From the IMG/VR virus record IMGVR_UViG_3300020152_000055, positions 1 through 25,080 of that record: a stretch of DNA of 25,080 nt; one strand, given 5' to 3'. The notes under the pieces were generated by a model. That model did not search any database and was not told the DNA's origin. It saw nothing but the letters and a program-made list of their open reading frames with translations. Within the stretch, counting starts at the first letter, position 1. Each line of letters starts with the position of its first letter. Positions 1 to 6,657 of the stretch are shown one piece after another. Source of the DNA: a virus. A program made the translations under genes and the position numbers.

Positions 1-227
1 CGGGCGTTACGGCGCTCCACGTGGCCGCAGACGACGCATTTGCGCGGGCGGTAGCTGGAGCTGCTGCCCGCTGTGCGCGGCGCACCGGTCACCAGCGCGC
101 GCGCCTCCTCGGCTCTGGTCTCGTCGATCGTCCAGACCTTGCGCGCCGCGTCCCACTTGGCGCCCAGGGCCTTGAGCTGCTCGCGTACCGGGTAGGTGTT
201 GCCCGAGACATCAACGCGCTTCGACAT
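1..227 (-). CDS. Partial gene, small protein with DUF5710/HARP-like motif and CxxC
   Basis: An open frame starts with ATG at 227 and runs off the left edge without a stop (75 codons visible). An AGGAGA Shine-Dalgarno sits about 7 nt upstream, which fixes the start. Residues 12-36 read YPVREQLKALGAKWDAARKVW-like, the 'LKxLGarWdxxxKxW' pattern seen in DUF5710 and related to HARP-type modules of DNA/RNA-processing proteins. After a Ser-rich linker there is a CVVCG pair (C-x2-C) near residue 66, which could be half of a zinc finger. It follows the endolysin on the same strand but is separated by 139 nt with its own candidate promoter and dyad, so it is probably not part of the late operon. Its function is not known; the C-terminus lies outside the window. 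Confidence 0.75.
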   Translation of the reverse strand, partial: MSKRVDVSGNTYPVREQLKALGAKWDAARKVWTIDETRAEEARALVTGAPRTAGSSSSYRPRKCVVCGHVERRNA

Positions 228-291
228 GGCTTCTCTCCTGGATGGGGCCGCGACTTCCGTTGCGGATGGTCGCTCCGTGCGACCTGAGGAG

Positions 292-320
292 ATAGTGACC
301 GATGCGTATGATTTGCGCAA
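292..320 (-). promoter_or_regulatory. Candidate sigma70-like promoter for the leftmost gene
   Basis: On the minus strand a TTGCGC hexamer (315-320) and a CACTAT hexamer (292-297) are separated by exactly 17 nt in the most AT-rich patch of an otherwise GC-rich gap. Each hexamer matches only 3 of 6 consensus bases, so the support is mainly spacing and context. Transcription would begin near 285 and leave a leader of about 58 nt before the ATG at 227. The -35 hexamer lies inside the 306-333 dyad, the usual geometry of a repressible promoter. Confidence 0.35.
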
Positions 321-333
321 GCGTAAATCGTAC
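306..333. promoter_or_regulatory. 28-bp imperfect dyad, candidate operator
   Basis: The arms pair at 11 of 14 positions about a centre between 319 and 320. The core half-sites are GATTT-n-CGC and its complement GCG-n-AAATC, flanked by GTA/TAC. There is no loop, so it resembles a DNA operator for a dimeric protein more than an RNA hairpin. It lies between the endolysin and the next gene and overlaps the candidate -35 element. The rest of gap 228-366 shows no convincing intrinsic terminator; an A6 run at 344-349 (minus strand) has no stem feeding it in the needed orientation. Confidence 0.45.
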
Positions 334-366
334 AGCGCGGAGTTTTTTCTGTCCGGAGAGGCGTAG

Positions 367-942
367 TCACGCCCGATCGCGGTACGCCGTAAGCCACGCC
401 TCGGCGTGCTTGCCGGGGCACGTGGGCTTGGGCTTGCCGCCGAAGCGGTCGGCCTCGGCGTGCCAGCTCATCCACGCGGGGCCGAGCTGGTGCCGCTCGC
501 GCAGCCACGGGAGCAGCGCCTCGAGGCACTCCTCGTGCGAGGTCGTGAGCGGCGCTGCCGTGGTGTCGCCCTGCAACGCGACGCCCACGCCGTGATGGTT
601 CGCCGCGCGGCCCGTGTGCCAGCACCGCGTGCGGTCATCGTTCAGCCGGAGCACCACCAGCCGCCCGTAGGGGTCGCGCAGCGTCTCGGCCGGGATCCAG
701 TAGTGGTAGGCCGCGCCGGGAAAATCCTCGCCCACCGAGTAGCGCGCGCTCGCCAGCGCTCCGGGGTAGCCCGCCGCGCCGAGCGCGCCCGAGTGGTGGA
801 CGTAGACGCGTCGAATGGCGCCGACGCGCGCCTCGTAGCGCAGTGTCTTGTGGCGGGGAAGGAGGTGGTGCACGTCCCAGAGGGCGACGCCGCCCGCGAT
901 CACCGCCTCGAGCGTGGCCTGTACCGGGAGAGCTGAGAACAA
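367..942 (-). CDS. Endolysin, N-acetylmuramoyl-L-alanine amidase (Amidase_2/PGRP fold)
   Basis: The 191-residue protein cleaves the amide bond between N-acetylmuramic acid and L-alanine of peptidoglycan at the end of infection. Features of the family are visible: YVHHSG (H49/H50, first zinc ligand), AAYHYWIP at 78-84, HHGVGVALQGD at 116-126, SWHAEADR with H161 (second zinc ligand) and TCPGK with C175 (third ligand). The start is TTG at 942, chosen because AGGAGG lies 5 nt upstream. There is no signal peptide or membrane segment and no separate wall-binding domain, so release probably depends on the holin-like protein encoded upstream. It is the last gene of the late operon, 46 nt after the coiled-coil protein. 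Confidence 0.9.
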   Translation of the reverse strand: MFSALPVQATLEAVIAGGVALWDVHHLLPRHKTLRYEARVGAIRRVYVHHSGALGAAGYPGALASARYSVGEDFPGAAYHYWIPAETLRDPYGRLVVLRLNDDRTRCWHTGRAANHHGVGVALQGDTTAAPLTTSHEECLEALLPWLRERHQLGPAWMSWHAEADRFGGKPKPTCPGKHAEAWLTAYRDRA

Positions 943-988
943 AGGAACCTCCTGATGTGACGGATGCGGCGTGCGACGCTGGGGCGCG

Positions 989-1549
989 TCACTTGGCCAG
1001 CCACTCGAGGGCGCGCAGCACGGACCAGGCGCCGGTGCCCACGCCGGCCACGGCTGCGCCCCACCTGCCAGCGATGCGCAGCGCGGACCACGCGCCCGTG
1101 ACCGCTACCTTGGTGTTCTCGAGCTGGCGCACGCCGTCGCTGTGCTTGTCGATGCGCTGCTTTTGCTCCTCGAGCTCGCCCGCGACCTGCTCGCGCAGCA
1201 GCTCGATCCGGCGCTCGGTGCGATCCTCGACCTTGCGCAGGTCGTCGCTGATCTTGCGCTGGCGGTCGCGCATCTCGGCGACGTTGGTGAGCACGAGGTT
1301 CTCCATGTGCTTCGCCATCTGCTCGATCCGCTGTGCCGACTCGCGCAGATCGCGCCCGCTGTTGGCCGCCGTGAGGTGCACTTGCGAAACCGCGATCCGT
1401 AGCTCCTGCTGTTCCTCGAGGACGCGCTCGAGCAGCTCGCGATCATCGAGGACGCGCCCATTGAACCGCCGCGGCTCGCCTGGGATGGGGGTTCGCTCGA
1501 TGGGCTCGTAGAGAGTCGTGCGGCCGTCGAGGTCGGGGTTCGAGCTCAT
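989..1549 (-). CDS. Coiled-coil protein with hydrophobic C-terminus, XhlA-like layout
   Basis: This 186-residue protein starts at the ATG at 1549, overlapping the previous stop as ATGA. Residues about 40-145 are rich in Glu, Arg, Gln and Leu with heptad-like spacing (ELLERVLEEQQELRIAV, RQRKISDDLRKVEDR), indicating a long coiled coil. The last about 40 residues are hydrophobic and Gly/Ala/Trp-rich with few charges and could form one membrane segment or amphipathic helix. The layout, coiled coil followed by a terminal membrane segment beside a holin and endolysin, is that of XhlA-type lysis helpers, although XhlA is about half as long. A lysis role is inferred from position; homology is not established. 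Confidence 0.7.
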   Translation of the reverse strand: MSSNPDLDGRTTLYEPIERTPIPGEPRRFNGRVLDDRELLERVLEEQQELRIAVSQVHLTAANSGRDLRESAQRIEQMAKHMENLVLTNVAEMRDRQRKISDDLRKVEDRTERRIELLREQVAGELEEQKQRIDKHSDGVRQLENTKVAVTGAWSALRIAGRWGAAVAGVGTGAWSVLRALEWLAK

Positions 1550-2283
1550 CGCAAGGCCCTCACGAGCCACGTCCCGGCGACGCCGCCCAGCACGACGCCC
1601 AGCGGCACGAGGAACCGCGGCGAGCGGTACCAGCGCAGCGCGCGCGCCTCGCGCTCCCTCGAGGCCGAGAGCTCGAGCGCGAGCATGTCGGCGTGACCGC
1701 GCTCGTAGGCGACCACGTCGAGCAGCGTCTCGCGCTCACGGTCGAATGCGAGCCGCGCGGCGCGAAACTCCGCGATGGCCGCCCCCACGCCCTCGAAGGC
1801 CTCGGCCTTGCCCAAGGCATCGCGCCACACGTCATCCGGGATCCACCAGCCCGCCGCGCCCGTGTCGGGGTGCACCAGGTCGACGGGCAGCTCGTCGGCA
1901 GCGGCCGCCGGCGACGCCGCGAGCGCGCCCAGGAGGGCCAGCAGAGGGCCGACCTTGCGGATGCGCCGAGCGTATTCCTGGGAGCGCCGGCGCACCTCCT
2001 CGCGACTGAGCGCGTTGAGTCGTACGCGCTTCGTGTCGGCCTCCTCGAGGAACTCCTCGGCGCGGGCCCCGTGCTGCTCGCCCTCGCGCCGGTGCGCTTC
2101 GCTGCGCTTCTCGATGGGGCGCACAGCCTCGCGTAGGTGCTGCTGCTCGCGTTCTGAGAGCGTGGTCTGCGCAGCCGGGCGCCGGCGCAGAAGCAGGAAG
2201 GGAAGGCCGCCGAGCGCCAGCCCGATCACGGCGCGCAGCCACGACGGGCACGCGCTCCACCAACGGTTGATGACAGCCAGCAT
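1546..2283 (-). CDS. Membrane protein with internal signal-like segment, lysis cassette
   Basis: This 245-residue protein has ATG at 2283 with AAAGGG 7 nt upstream. Three hydrophobic segments are visible: residues 17-33, residues 111-129 and residues 223-241. Between the first two is a highly charged helix (about 40-110). The middle segment follows RRIRK and ends ASPAAAAD, which looks like a secretory signal peptide with a cleavage site, placed inside the protein. Residues 130-220 are a second mostly helical domain containing VHPDTG and GWWIPDD. It lies between the holin-like gene and the XhlA-like gene, so a spanin-like or holin-accessory function is possible. No in-frame ATG lies near the middle segment; a GTG at codon 97 has GAGGAG touching it, which is too close for good initiation. 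Confidence 0.75.
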   Translation of the reverse strand: MLAVINRWWSACPSWLRAVIGLALGGLPFLLLRRRPAAQTTLSEREQQHLREAVRPIEKRSEAHRREGEQHGARAEEFLEEADTKRVRLNALSREEVRRRSQEYARRIRKVGPLLALLGALAASPAAAADELPVDLVHPDTGAAGWWIPDDVWRDALGKAEAFEGVGAAIAEFRAARLAFDRERETLLDVVAYERGHADMLALELSASREREARALRWYRSPRFLVPLGVVLGGVAGTWLVRALR

Positions 2284-2286
2284 GGA

Positions 2287-2622
2287 TCAACCCTTTCGCC
2301 AGGTGTGGACGAGGTCGTACGCGACGATCGAGAGCACTCCCGCCGCGCCGAAGTACAGAGCGCCCGCGGGACGCCCCGGGAGGAGGCCGGCGAACCACTC
2401 GGGCGTGAGCTGGGGACAGGCAAGGCCGAGCAGCATCCCGGCCGCGATGGGATGCGCGACCTTCGTTCGCCAGAAGTAGCGCCAGCCTCGCGAGCGCTCC
2501 GGACCGGGCGCCGCCGTCTTCACGAACTCGCCGATGCCGCAGAGCATGACGATGGTAGCGAGCCCGGTCCCGTTAGCCTGCATGATCGGCCAGAGCGCGA
2601 TCAGCGTGCTGATGATGTCCAT
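2287..2622 (-). CDS. Holin-like small membrane protein
   Basis: The 111-residue protein has about three hydrophobic segments: residues 3-34 (perhaps one long or two short), 55-73 and 87-108, with positively charged loops (PERSRGWRYFWRTK) and a basic end (HTWRKG). Size, topology and position directly before two membrane-associated proteins and an amidase fit a phage holin, which accumulates in the inner membrane and opens it to release the endolysin. ATG at 2622 is preceded by GAGGT. No named holin family is recognised, so this is a call by layout and context. Confidence 0.65.
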   Translation of the reverse strand: MDIISTLIALWPIMQANGTGLATIVMLCGIGEFVKTAAPGPERSRGWRYFWRTKVAHPIAAGMLLGLACPQLTPEWFAGLLPGRPAGALYFGAAGVLSIVAYDLVHTWRKG

Positions 2623-2653
2623 ACGACCTCACTTCCCCGGCAAAAGGCCGGAA

Positions 2654-2983
2654 TCAAAGCGTGTAAGCGGGCTGCAAACAGGCCTTGAGCTCGCCCGTGC
2701 CGCTGTCGTGCGTGTAGGCGAGCAAGTACTCGCGCGAGTGCAGGTTCCCGAGATCGAGGATGAAATCGCCGGCCGAGCCAGCGGGCTGCGTCATCGCGTC
2801 GTTGATCTCGGTGACGTCGGACCACGGCATGTTGGCGCTGTTGCGCGCTTTGAGCGCGAGCGTGCCCGTGATCGCTCCGAACGACACTTGGAGGCTGAAC
2901 GCCTTCGCGCCTCCCGCTGAGAACGCCTCGCTCTCGTCCGTTTCGGCCGCGGCAAGGTCCAGAAGCATGATCGATGGGTGCAT
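2654..2983 (-). CDS. Small beta-rich virion protein, unknown
   Basis: A 109-residue protein begins at ATG 2983, with AGGAG 8 nt upstream. The frame stays open further upstream, but the added residues are Arg-rich, read through the end of the preceding gene and lack a ribosome site. The sequence is soluble, without membrane segments or signal, and alternates hydrophobic and polar residues (FSLQVSFGAITGTLALKA, DFILDLGNL, REYLLAYTH), which suggests a beta-sandwich. It follows the LamG-like protein by 11 nt and precedes the lysis genes, so it is most likely the last gene of the adhesion module. No family is recognised. Confidence 0.7.
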   Translation of the reverse strand: MHPSIMLLDLAAAETDESEAFSAGGAKAFSLQVSFGAITGTLALKARNSANMPWSDVTEINDAMTQPAGSAGDFILDLGNLHSREYLLAYTHDSGTGELKACLQPAYTL

Positions 2984-2994
2984 GGTCGTGACTC

Positions 2995-3771
2995 CTATAT
3001 CCAGTGGTCTGCGGCGTACCCTTCGAGGAGCGCGCGCTCTTCGTCCGTCCAGGCCTGCGAAGCGAGAAGCCACCCGCGCGCCCTACACGCGTTGAAGGCG
3101 ACCGGCGCCGCGGCGCGCACGCGCGCTCCGACCGAAAACGCGTTGACTGCGTGCGTATGCGTGAGCGCGGCCTCGCAGGACAATGCCCCGTCAATCCACG
3201 ATCTCGCCGTCGTGCCGGTGACGACGAGCGTGCGGACGCGATAGCTCGTATCGACCGCCAGGCCGTTGTCCGATGCGCTGCCGACCGAGTTCGCGCGCGT
3301 TGCGAAGTCGAGCCCCGTGCTCGTGACGCCCAAGTAGGTGTAGTCAGTGTTATTCGCGGTATTGCTCAGGGACGCGAGTGCGCGTGTAGCCGCGGCCGCT
3401 GCGACGCGTTGCGAGACGACCATCAGCGAAAACGAGGCGCCCGCACCGAACACGCTGAACGCGGCGCTCACCAGGGTGAGGTAGTCAGCCGTTCCATCGA
3501 ACACCGCGTCTTCGACGTCGAACGCAGGTTGATTCGCGTCGGGCGCCGCCATCGACCGCCCTGCCAAAAGGTCAGCCAGCGCTGCAACGTAGTCCGTGCC
3601 CGCGTCTGCACGCAGCGTGCGGCTTGCTGCGTTGGAGACGTCCCACAGACCGAACGCACCCGGCGCTGCGAGCAGGTGGTCGATCGGCTGCAGCACGACA
3701 GCGGGCACGCCGAGCTCGTAGCCCACCCGCGCGCCAACCAGCGGCCCGACCTGTGCGCCGACCTTCGTCAC
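2995..3771 (-). CDS. LamG/concanavalin-like domain tail protein, probable carbohydrate binding
   Basis: This 258-residue protein starts with GTG at 3771, overlapping the previous stop as GTGA. Residues 1-85 contain Gly/Val-rich stretches and LWDVSN, as in linking regions of phage fibre proteins. Residues 89-258 follow the LamG-like jelly-roll pattern: AVFDGTADYLTL near the start, FSLMVVSQR, YRVRTLVVTG, SWIDGAL and FSVGARVRA, then the closing EERALLEGYAADHW helix often found at the end of phage LamG proteins. Such domains bind surface sugars. Its position right after the tail spike and a 64-residue protein suggests a second receptor-binding or decorating protein of the tail tip. Confidence 0.75.
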   Translation of the reverse strand: MTKVGAQVGPLVGARVGYELGVPAVVLQPIDHLLAAPGAFGLWDVSNAASRTLRADAGTDYVAALADLLAGRSMAAPDANQPAFDVEDAVFDGTADYLTLVSAAFSVFGAGASFSLMVVSQRVAAAAATRALASLSNTANNTDYTYLGVTSTGLDFATRANSVGSASDNGLAVDTSYRVRTLVVTGTTARSWIDGALSCEAALTHTHAVNAFSVGARVRAAAPVAFNACRARGWLLASQAWTDEERALLEGYAADHWI

Positions 3772-3962
3772 TTGAACTCGACCTCAATTTCCTTGCCAGC
3801 GGGGAACTCGGCCGCGAAGCCGGTATCCGTGAGCAGCTGGATCGACACCTTGGCGCCGCCGAAGATCCAGGCGTTGTCAGGGTGGCCCTCGATAGGCCTG
3901 AGCACGACGTTATGGAGGCCGACTGCGTCCTCGCTCACTGCGACTTTGAATCGAGCTTTCAT
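3768..3962 (-). CDS. 64-residue protein after the tail spike, unknown
   Basis: The short gene begins with ATG at 3962, overlapping the tail-spike stop as ATGA, and itself ends inside the GTGA start of the next gene. Both junctions show translational coupling, good evidence that it is real. The protein (begins MKARFKVAVSED, ends EIEVEFK) has alternating hydrophobic strands and no signal or membrane segment. It could be a small virion protein, a fibre-tip domain or an assembly helper for the spike. Nothing in the sequence chooses between these. The same frame is open much further upstream, but that part is antisense-like noise within the spike gene. Confidence 0.75.
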   Translation of the reverse strand: MKARFKVAVSEDAVGLHNVVLRPIEGHPDNAWIFGGAKVSIQLLTDTGFAAEFPAGKEIEVEFK

Positions 3963-6028
3963 GTCATCTTCTCCACCAACGCGCGCATGTTGAGCGGCAG
4001 GTCCACCGCGCCGCCTGTGCGGTTTGAGATTCTCACGCTCACCGTGTCTGTTGCGCTGACCCAGGCGTAGAGCTCGATGCCCTGCGTATCGGAGTCGGCG
4101 CTGACCCTCGCGAGATCGCCCAGTGCCGCGCCAGTCACAGGGATTGTCCTCGTCACACTCGTGCCGTCCGCAAGCGATGCCGCGCTGTACGCCGCCGAGC
4201 CGGCGAACATCTCCAGCATGGTCATGCGCGTGATCTGCCAGTTCTTCGTTACCAGCTTCGCACGGATGGCATTCGTGCCGGCTGGCCACGCCGAGTACGT
4301 CACCGACGCGCCGCCGTTCACGCGGTAGCCGTCGGCGTAGTCGTCCACAGTCGGCTCGATCGTCCACGTGCCAAGCGGCTGCTCGCTGGTGGCTGTGCCG
4401 TGCGCGACGATCCACAGCTCGTCGAGCCCAGCGACGCGCCCGAGATGGCCTCCGGTCGAGTCGAGAAAGATGGTCTTTTCGTCGCGGTTGTACCCCTCGA
4501 TTGCGATAGGGGTAGGCGCGAGCGTTAGCGTTCCCTCCTCGCCAGTCAGAGCGCGGCGCACCCACGAGGAGCCCATGGCCACATCCAGGCCGATGAACTT
4601 GGGCCACAACGGATCGAGCGAGCGCATTTTCTCGGCGATGTGGATGCCGAGCGTGTTTGCGATCTTGTACGAGACCTCTGCACGCGTAGCCTTGAGCACG
4701 TCGATGCGGTGCGACTCGGTATAGAGATTCGTGATGCCGCCGCCGACACTCGCGTTTGCTCGTCCGCCACCGACAACGATCCCGATCCCGCAAGCCTGCG
4801 TCGATGCCGTCGTGATCTGCGGCGGGTAGAGCGCGGCAGCCCGGTGAGCGATGCCACAGGACAACGCGGAGAGAATGCCGATCGTGTGATTGCTGGAGTC
4901 CGAGCCCTCGACGTTGTACACGCCGCCCGCAATCACCTCGACGTCGTCTGGCGCAGTGAACCCGGCAGGCACGTGTGGGAAGCACGTCAACGTCTTTACG
5001 CCGGTCTCCGGATCGGTGTTGGTGGCCTCGATCAAAAGCACCGTTTCGTCGGCGTCAGGAAGCAGCAAGAACGATTTCCCGGCCTCGATGTGGCTCGGGA
5101 TTTCGCTGACCGTTAGAACTGCGTAGCGCTCGGGGGTGGTAGATCCGAGAAAGTTGGTAAAGCTCTCAACGTTGATGAACTTTTGGTAGTTCGTGCTCAA
5201 ATCGTCGCCGGTTCCGCAGCGAATGCCGCGAATCTTGTGCACGTGCGTGCCGGTCGACGGCGTCTCTGGGTTGAAGCCCCATCGCCGAACGTTGGTAACT
5301 TGGATGCTTTGGAACGTGTTGTGCGCGCCCAGCACGCGGATGAAGTCGCGACAGGTACGATCCGCCCATACCAGCGAGTTGCCGAAGCCCTCGATGCGCC
5401 CGATCCACGCGATCCCTGCCGCAGTAATGGTGATGCAATCGCCGTCGATGTTGGCGCCGGTGAAGTGCGGACGAATGACCGCGTTGCAGTAATACGTTTT
5501 CGTCGCGTCGCCGCTGACCGTGATCCATCCATCGCAAAGGAACACGCCGTCGATGACGGCGACACCGACGTTCACGCGTCCGCAGTACGCAAAGAACTTG
5601 CGCAACGGCACCCAGTCGTTGACCACGCCACCACCAACCGCGCCGAACACGTAGGGCGTGAGCGGGCCGATCGGTAGCCAGCGCCAATAGAGGCCTTCCG
5701 ATGAACTCTGATAGACGGGGTCATCGTCAACGCTTTCGCCCTCGGCGAGCGCGTCGAGGCAAAACACCATCGCTCCCTTGTCACCGCGCGCGGACCGCCC
5801 CGAGACGAGGAGAACTCTGCCCGCGGCGCCTCCTTGGCTGGCGAGCTCGGACGACAGCGCAGAGGCGGCAGAGCCGGCCTCGAACACAATTTCCGTGACC
5901 TCGTCGTCAGCATTGTCTGAGGCCGAAACGCCCGTGCCGGTGAGGCGGATTTTTGGCCGCGACTTGAGCACTTCGCCGCCGTATTCGACCTGACGCAACC
6001 CAGAGAGGATCGGATCTAGCAAGCCCAT
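3959..6028 (-). CDS. Tail spike/fibre with probable beta-helix
   Basis: The 689-residue protein starts at ATG 6028, chosen over further-upstream codons because AAAGG lies 9 nt away and the first residues match a tail-attachment domain. Residues 1-55 (GLRQVEYGGEVLKSRPKIRLTGTGVSASDNADDEVTEI) follow the 'RPKLNFvGxGvxvxDd...' pattern at the N-terminus of many phage fibres. From about 140, residues repeat short strands and turns (GVVNDWVPLRKFF, GVFLCDGWITV, ITITAAGIAWIGRI), consistent with a right-handed beta-helix, as in polysaccharide-degrading spikes. The last about 130 residues are Ser/Thr-rich beta structure (SVTRTIPVTGAAL). No catalytic residues can be assigned. It likely recognises or cuts host surface glycan. 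Confidence 0.8.
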   Translation of the reverse strand: MGLLDPILSGLRQVEYGGEVLKSRPKIRLTGTGVSASDNADDEVTEIVFEAGSAASALSSELASQGGAAGRVLLVSGRSARGDKGAMVFCLDALAEGESVDDDPVYQSSSEGLYWRWLPIGPLTPYVFGAVGGGVVNDWVPLRKFFAYCGRVNVGVAVIDGVFLCDGWITVSGDATKTYYCNAVIRPHFTGANIDGDCITITAAGIAWIGRIEGFGNSLVWADRTCRDFIRVLGAHNTFQSIQVTNVRRWGFNPETPSTGTHVHKIRGIRCGTGDDLSTNYQKFINVESFTNFLGSTTPERYAVLTVSEIPSHIEAGKSFLLLPDADETVLLIEATNTDPETGVKTLTCFPHVPAGFTAPDDVEVIAGGVYNVEGSDSSNHTIGILSALSCGIAHRAAALYPPQITTASTQACGIGIVVGGGRANASVGGGITNLYTESHRIDVLKATRAEVSYKIANTLGIHIAEKMRSLDPLWPKFIGLDVAMGSSWVRRALTGEEGTLTLAPTPIAIEGYNRDEKTIFLDSTGGHLGRVAGLDELWIVAHGTATSEQPLGTWTIEPTVDDYADGYRVNGGASVTYSAWPAGTNAIRAKLVTKNWQITRMTMLEMFAGSAAYSAASLADGTSVTRTIPVTGAALGDLARVSADSDTQGIELYAWVSATDTVSVRISNRTGGAVDLPLNMRALVEKMT

Positions 6029-6041
6029 GGTAATGAACCTT

Positions 6042-6653
6042 TCAGGGGCGCAGGCCAGGAACGCTGAGAGACATGCGAATCGCGGACACGAGGTCATTTG
6101 CCGAGGAGGCCGTGTTTCCCGACCTCACCAGCAGCGCGTAAGACTTGGTTTCCAAGTCGATTACCTCTCCAGGCGCGATGGAGATCGTCTGCGCATCGGT
6201 GCTCTCGTCGTCGAACTCCAGGTCGGCATCGACGAAGCCGCTCGAGGCTGGACTATCGAACCCCGTGCGCACAGACAGAGCCACGCCCATCCGGTTATTT
6301 CCAGACCGCGCGGCGCCTGGATTGACGCGAAAGTCGATGGACACGATCGTCGCACCGTTCAAGTGGGCCAGATACGGCGTCAGATCTTTCAGGTAGTGCG
6401 TGCTATCATCCTGAAAAAGCGTGTTCGCGCCTAAGCGAACAGCTCCACCAAAGCCGTGCACGGAGATCATGCGTGTCACGACTTGCGCCGCCGCGAAGCT
6501 GTGAGGCGCATCGAGGCGACCCTTCAGATTGCGCGTACGGTTCCCGATCTGCTGGAGGTACGCCTCGACGGACGCCTCTGTGACATCCTCTCCGTCCTCT
6601 GGACAGCTGAGGTTCGCCGGGAAGGTGTCCACATCAACAATCAGCTTTGGCAT
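6042..6653 (-). CDS. Tail fibre/collar-type structural protein
   Basis: A 203-residue protein has ATG at 6653 with AGGAG 9 nt upstream. Residues 8-45 follow a pattern common at the N-terminus of phage tail proteins, PxDGxxVTxASVxxxxQxxxNRTxxLKG (here PEDGEDVTEASVEAYLQQIGNRTRNLKG in part). The rest is predicted beta-rich, with SIDFRVNPGAARSGNNRMGV and TISIAPGEVIDLETKSYALLV. It lies between the gpI-like baseplate protein and the tail spike, where adaptor fibres are expected. The role as fibre base or connector is inferred from the N-terminal pattern and position. Confidence 0.65.
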   Translation of the reverse strand: MPKLIVDVDTFPANLSCPEDGEDVTEASVEAYLQQIGNRTRNLKGRLDAPHSFAAAQVVTRMISVHGFGGAVRLGANTLFQDDSTHYLKDLTPYLAHLNGATIVSIDFRVNPGAARSGNNRMGVALSVRTGFDSPASSGFVDADLEFDDESTDAQTISIAPGEVIDLETKSYALLVRSGNTASSANDLVSAIRMSLSVPGLRP

Positions 6654-6657
6654 CTGA

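Noticed and set aside
344-360. Intrinsic terminator at the end of the late operon
   Set aside because: The A6/T6 run is in the wrong orientation for the minus-strand transcript and no stable stem precedes it.
3963-4985. Upstream extension of the 64-residue gene within the tail spike
   Set aside because: It is an out-of-frame reading of the spike gene, very rich in Arg and His; the coupled ATG at 3962 is preferred.
2995-6028. Diversity-generating retroelement target in the tail spike or LamG gene
   Set aside because: No reverse transcriptase gene and no near-identical template/variable repeat pair is visible in the window.
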